Source: Saccharopolyspora thermophila
Lineage (GTDB): Bacteria; Actinomycetota; Actinomycetes; Mycobacteriales; Pseudonocardiaceae
Assembly: GCF_014646075.1 (NCBI RefSeq)
Contig: NZ_BMMT01000019.1
Coordinates: 1 to 64,000, forward strand
DNA length: 64,000 bases
Direction: 5' to 3'
This document shows positions 61,080 through 64,000 of this stretch, in pieces. A program made the translations under genes and the position numbers. Numbering within the stretch: position 1 is the stretch's first letter; every line of letters begins with the position of its first letter. The notes beneath the pieces were generated by a model, which saw only the letters and a list, made by a program, of their open reading frames with translations, made no database searches and was not told where the DNA came from.

Positions 61080-61550
61080 ATGGCGACCACCGCGAAGGAA
61101 CGGGAGCTGTCGGCGTTGGTGAGCGAGATCGGCCTGGACAGGCAGAACGGGGCGATGCTGGGGCGCCTGGTGACCCATGGGAACCTCGGGTACGCCCAGG
61201 AGGAGTCCGGCGGCCGCATGCGCGCCCAGATCCGGATCCCGCCCGACGAGCTGGTCTGGGATCCCGCGATCCTGATCATGCCGCACGGCGGCGAACTCGA
61301 ACTTGAGATCATCAACGATGACCAGAACACGCACTGCGCGCTCCTCCCGAGCAACGGCGACAGCAAGTTCATCTGGTTGCCGATCCACTCTCGGGGACGC
61401 GCCGTGCTCGATCTCGACGGCCCGGGCTGCTACTGGTACAGCTCCCCCGTTGGCAACGACGAAGGCCGGGGTCTCACCGGTGTGATCGCCGTGCTGGGAG
61501 ACGCCCCGCAAGAGGCCCGCCTGGACCGCCCGGACCAGCCACGACCCTAG
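61080..61550 (+). CDS. Cupredoxin-like protein of the quinoprotein operon
   Basis: The 156-residue protein looks like a single beta-barrel cupredoxin: IPPDELVWDPAILIMPHGGE, then EIINDDQNTHCALLPS (position of the first copper histidine) and DGPGCYWYSSPVG (position of the copper cysteine). The histidine and methionine that normally follow the cysteine are absent, so a type 1 copper site may be lost or altered. No signal peptide is present. ATG 61080 has AGGAGG 9 bp upstream. It directly precedes the quinoprotein dehydrogenase and may be its electron acceptor, a metal carrier or a structural partner. Confidence 0.65.
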   Translation: MATTAKERELSALVSEIGLDRQNGAMLGRLVTHGNLGYAQEESGGRMRAQIRIPPDELVWDPAILIMPHGGELELEIINDDQNTHCALLPSNGDSKFIWLPIHSRGRAVLDLDGPGCYWYSSPVGNDEGRGLTGVIAVLGDAPQEARLDRPDQPRP

Positions 61551-61563
61551 GAAGGAGCCGGTG

Positions 61564-63249
61564 ATGACGGAATACGTGGATGCGGGGGAGGCCGTCAACC
61601 AGGCGTCCTTGAGTGGTGTGGTCGGCACCGCGCCGCCGGTGGCCCGCGACGTCACGTACGACCGCATTCTCCAGGCCCGTCAGGAACCGCAGAACTGGCT
61701 GACCTACTACGGCACCTATGACGGGCAGCGGTACAGCTCGCTGGACCAGATCAACCGGGACACCGTGCGGCGCCTCACACCCGCGTGGGTGTTCCAGTCC
61801 GGCGCGGCGGGACTGCACGCGGGCCCGTCGACGTACTCGTTCGAAGCCGCCCCGCTCGTCGTGGACGGCATCATGTACGTCTCGGGCTGGGACGGCTACG
61901 TGTGGGCCGTCGACGGCCGGACCGGCCAGGAGCTGTGGCGGTACAAGCACGCGATCCCCTACGACACGACACTGTGCTGCGGCAACGTCAACCGCGGAGT
62001 CGCGGTGGCGAACGGGAAGGTCTTCGTCGTCACGCTGAACGCCCATGTGCTCGCGCTGGACGCGACCAACGGCAACTGCCTCTGGGACGCCACGTACGGT
62101 GACGTGCGGGCCGGGGAGAGCGCCACGGTCGCACCGCTGGTGGTGAAGGACCTGGTCGTGGTGGGCAGCTCCGGCGGCGAGTTCGGCGTCCGCGGCCACC
62201 TCGACGCCTTCGACCAGGAGACCGGACGGCACGTCTGGCGCCGGTACACCGTGCCGAAGCCCGGCGAGCCCGGGGCCGAGACGTGGCCGGACGGCCCGGC
62301 CTGGACGCGGGGCGGCGGGAACTGCTGGGTCACGGGCACCTACGACGCGGAGCTGAACCTCATGTTCTGGGGTACCGGCAACCCGGCGCCGGACTTCGAC
62401 GGAGGGGTGCGCGAGGGCGACAACCTCTTCACCGACAGCGTCATCGCCGTGGACCCGGACAACGGCGAGATCCGCTGGCACTACCAGTACAACCCGCACG
62501 ACCTGTGGGACTACGACAGCACGATGGAGAACATCCTGTTCGATCAGGATGGGCGCAAGCTGCTCGCGCACTTCGACAAGAACGGGTACTTCTACGTGCT
62601 CGACCGCACGAACGGCGAGCTGGTCCGGGTGGCTCCCTTCGTCGAACGGATCACGTGGGGCGAGGTCGACCCCAACGGCAAGATCACGCCCAAGGTGTTC
62701 CCGGACGAGGAGGGCAAGGAAGTCCACTTCTGGCCCGGCCCGGCCGGGGGCAAGGAGTGGACGCACGCGGCCTACAGCCCGAAGACCCAGCTGTTCTACG
62801 TCCCGGTACAGGACGTGGGCGCGAAGGTCACGCGGCGGCGCCGGGAGTTCAGGGAGAGCATCCCCTACTGGGGCGCGAGCGTCACCGTGGACTCCGACGA
62901 CATGCGGGGGGCGCTGGCGGCGTTCGACCCGTCGACCGGTCGGCAGGTGTGGAGCTACCCCAACGACGTGCCGATGTGTGCCTCCGTGCTGGCCACCGGC
63001 GGTGACCTGGTGTTCGCCGGCGAGCCCACCGGCGAGTTCGACGCGTTCGACGCGGAGACCGGTGAGCTGCTGTGGCAGTTCCAGACCGGATGCGGCCACC
63101 ACAGCAGCCCGACCACCTACAGCATCGACGGCAGGCAGTACCTCGCCGTGCCGGTCGGGTGGGGCGCCTGGGTCGAGGGGTTCCTGCCCTCGATGCTGGG
63201 GGCGCCGCACGGTGACGCGCTCTTCGCGTTCGCGTTGGCGCCGGAGTAG
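61564..63249 (+). CDS. PQQ-dependent alcohol dehydrogenase, lanthanide-type (DYD motif), without signal peptide
   Basis: The 561-residue quinoprotein is a methanol/ethanol-dehydrogenase-type eight-bladed propeller: NWLTYYGTYDGQRYSSLDQI at the N-terminus, vicinal Cys138-Cys139 (TTLCCGN), GESATVAPLVV with the metal-binding glutamate, FWGTGNPAPDF and the catalytic aspartate in LWDYDS. Asp316 is the base and Asp318, two residues on, is the extra carboxylate that marks lanthanide-dependent (XoxF/ExaF-like) enzymes. There is no haem motif. ATG 61564 is 6 bp after AAGGAG; no Sec or Tat signal precedes the mature-like sequence, although family members act outside the cytoplasm. The substrate alcohol is unknown. 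Confidence 0.87.
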   Translation: MTEYVDAGEAVNQASLSGVVGTAPPVARDVTYDRILQARQEPQNWLTYYGTYDGQRYSSLDQINRDTVRRLTPAWVFQSGAAGLHAGPSTYSFEAAPLVVDGIMYVSGWDGYVWAVDGRTGQELWRYKHAIPYDTTLCCGNVNRGVAVANGKVFVVTLNAHVLALDATNGNCLWDATYGDVRAGESATVAPLVVKDLVVVGSSGGEFGVRGHLDAFDQETGRHVWRRYTVPKPGEPGAETWPDGPAWTRGGGNCWVTGTYDAELNLMFWGTGNPAPDFDGGVREGDNLFTDSVIAVDPDNGEIRWHYQYNPHDLWDYDSTMENILFDQDGRKLLAHFDKNGYFYVLDRTNGELVRVAPFVERITWGEVDPNGKITPKVFPDEEGKEVHFWPGPAGGKEWTHAAYSPKTQLFYVPVQDVGAKVTRRRREFRESIPYWGASVTVDSDDMRGALAAFDPSTGRQVWSYPNDVPMCASVLATGGDLVFAGEPTGEFDAFDAETGELLWQFQTGCGHHSSPTTYSIDGRQYLAVPVGWGAWVEGFLPSMLGAPHGDALFAFALAPE

Positions 63250-63278
63250 CCCCGGGAACCGGAGAGGAGGTGCCGGAT

Positions 63279-63389
63279 ATGGACGCTGTCACCGCTCGCG
63301 CCGAGCTCCTCGAGTGGGAGACCCCGGAGTTCGAGGACATCGGGTGCGCGGCCGAGGTGACGATGTACGTCGCGCAGTTGGAGGACTAG
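63279..63389 (+). CDS. pqqA: PQQ precursor peptide PqqA
   Basis: A 36-residue peptide starts at ATG 63279 with AGGAGG 9 bp upstream. It contains EVTMY with Glu26 and Tyr30 in the E-x3-Y spacing that PqqE cross-links to build PQQ. The N-terminal part (ETPEFEDIG) resembles the recognition region of other PqqA peptides. It lies 29 bp after the quinoprotein gene and 79 bp before pqqC. A six-residue tail (VAQLED) follows the tyrosine. Confidence 0.88.
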   Translation: MDAVTARAELLEWETPEFEDIGCAAEVTMYVAQLED

Positions 63390-63468
63390 CAGATCCACGG
63401 GCGCCGGGGCTTCCCGGTGCCCGTGCGGTCGCCTGGGGCGCACAAGCGGTGGAGGTGCGGCTGGACCC

Positions 63469-64000
63469 ATGACGACGACGCCCCTCGACACCGACGGCTT
63501 CGTCGCGGCGCTGCGTGCCCAGTCGCGGCGCTACCACGACCAGCACCCGTTCCACGTCAGGATGAACGCGGGGCAGCTGAGCCGCCGGCAGATCCAGGGC
63601 TGGGTGGCCAACCGCTTCTACTACCAGCAGAACATCCCGCGCAAGGACGCCGCCATCCTCAGCAACTGCCCCGACGTCGGCGTACGGCGGCGATGGGTGC
63701 GTCGCATCCTCGACCACGACGGCACCGCCGATCGCGAGGGCGGCATCGACGCGTGGTTGCGCCTGGCCGAGGCGGTGGAACTGACCCGCGCGGAGGTCTG
63801 CGACGAGCGCCACCTCGTGCCCGGCGTGCGCTTCGCCGTCGACGCCTACGTCACGTTCGCCCGCACCCGGCCCTGGGTCGAGGCGGTGGCGTCGTCGTTG
63901 ACCGAGCTGTTCGCACCGGACCTGATGGCCGAGCGGCTCGCCGCGTTCGAGCGCTGCTACCCCTGGATCGACCGCGACGGGCTCCGCTACTTCCGCACCC
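63469..64000 (+). CDS. pqqC: PQQ synthase PqqC (N-terminal part, cut by window end)
   Basis: The first 177 residues of an expected 240-250 are present. PqqC signatures are readable: [14 protein letters not shown], then [29 protein letters not shown] and DGLRYF. PqqC performs the final eight-electron oxidation and ring closure without a metal. ATG 63469 has GGAGGTG 13 bp upstream. The usual order pqqABCDE is altered: no pqqB lies between pqqA and pqqC; D and E may follow beyond the window. Confidence 0.93.
   Translation, partial: MTTTPLDTDGFVAALRAQSRRYHDQHPFHVRMNAGQLSRRQIQGWVANRFYYQQNIPRKDAAILSNCPDVGVRRRWVRRILDHDGTADREGGIDAWLRLAEAVELTRAEVCDERHLVPGVRFAVDAYVTFARTRPWVEAVASSLTELFAPDLMAERLAAFERCYPWIDRDGLRYFRT

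Noticed and set aside
63390-63468. A possible gene or pqqB remnant between pqqA and pqqC
   Set aside because: The 79-bp stretch is too short and none of its frames resembles PqqB.

Overview
The window is high-GC actinobacterial DNA: GTG and TTG starts are frequent, 4-bp stop/start overlaps are common, some promoters look leaderless, and a mycothiol-dependent formaldehyde dehydrogenase is present. The gene mix fits a member of the Pseudonocardiales, but I cannot name the genus. I see no rRNA, tRNA, CRISPR array, insertion sequence or phage gene. All functions rest on motifs and remembered family sequences; no database search was run.

Layout. 1-5.7 kb is a glycine-betaine demethylation locus: a Rieske oxygenase (cut by the window edge), dimethylglycine oxidase and a mycothiol-dependent formaldehyde dehydrogenase run leftward, and a Rieske ferredoxin and its reductase run rightward from a shared control region. 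5.8-12.3 kb holds a 5'-truncated MmyB-type regulator, a small EF-hand protein and a single-chain acetyl-CoA-carboxylase-like enzyme of about 1,830 residues. 12.6-18 kb holds two paralogous ATPase/LuxR regulators on either side of a SnoaL-like protein. 18-23.5 kb holds a small Cys-containing protein, an alpha/beta hydrolase, dhaK-dhaL with a divergent IclR regulator and a striking palindrome, and a glycosyltransferase. 23.6-36.4 kb is a carbohydrate island of two divergent operons, each with a LacI regulator and a recognisable promoter-operator: Gfo/Idh/MocA oxidoreductase, two isomerase/epimerases and a VOC protein on the left; enolase-superfamily dehydratase, MFS transporter, aldehyde dehydrogenase, split transketolase and SDR on the right. 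36.4-42 kb holds a kinase-like phosphotransferase, then a TetR regulator with twin operators facing a three-subunit molybdenum hydroxylase.

42-52.3 kb reads as a natural-product cluster: polyprenyl diphosphate synthase, UbiA prenyltransferase, squalene-cyclase-like protein, FAD monooxygenase, HisC-like aminotransferase, MGT-type glycosyltransferase and FkbM methyltransferase on one strand, with a TauD-like dioxygenase and an O-methyltransferase beside them. A glycosylated, possibly O-methylated (mero)terpenoid is the simplest inference. 52.6-56 kb is a two-gene glycosyltransferase plus debranching-enzyme-like operon preceded by a perfect CIRCE element and a perfect CRP-type site, although no chaperone gene is nearby. 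56.5-60.2 kb holds a small membrane protein, a zinc alcohol dehydrogenase, a DsbA-like protein and a second polyprenyl synthase. 61-64 kb begins a PQQ operon: cupredoxin-like protein, quinoprotein alcohol dehydrogenase with the lanthanide-type DYD motif, a 36-residue PqqA and the start of PqqC.

The most unusual items are the quinoprotein operon, whose dehydrogenase and cupredoxin-like partner lack visible export signals; the terpenoid cluster with a cyclase lacking DXDD; and the CIRCE/CRP-controlled carbohydrate operon.
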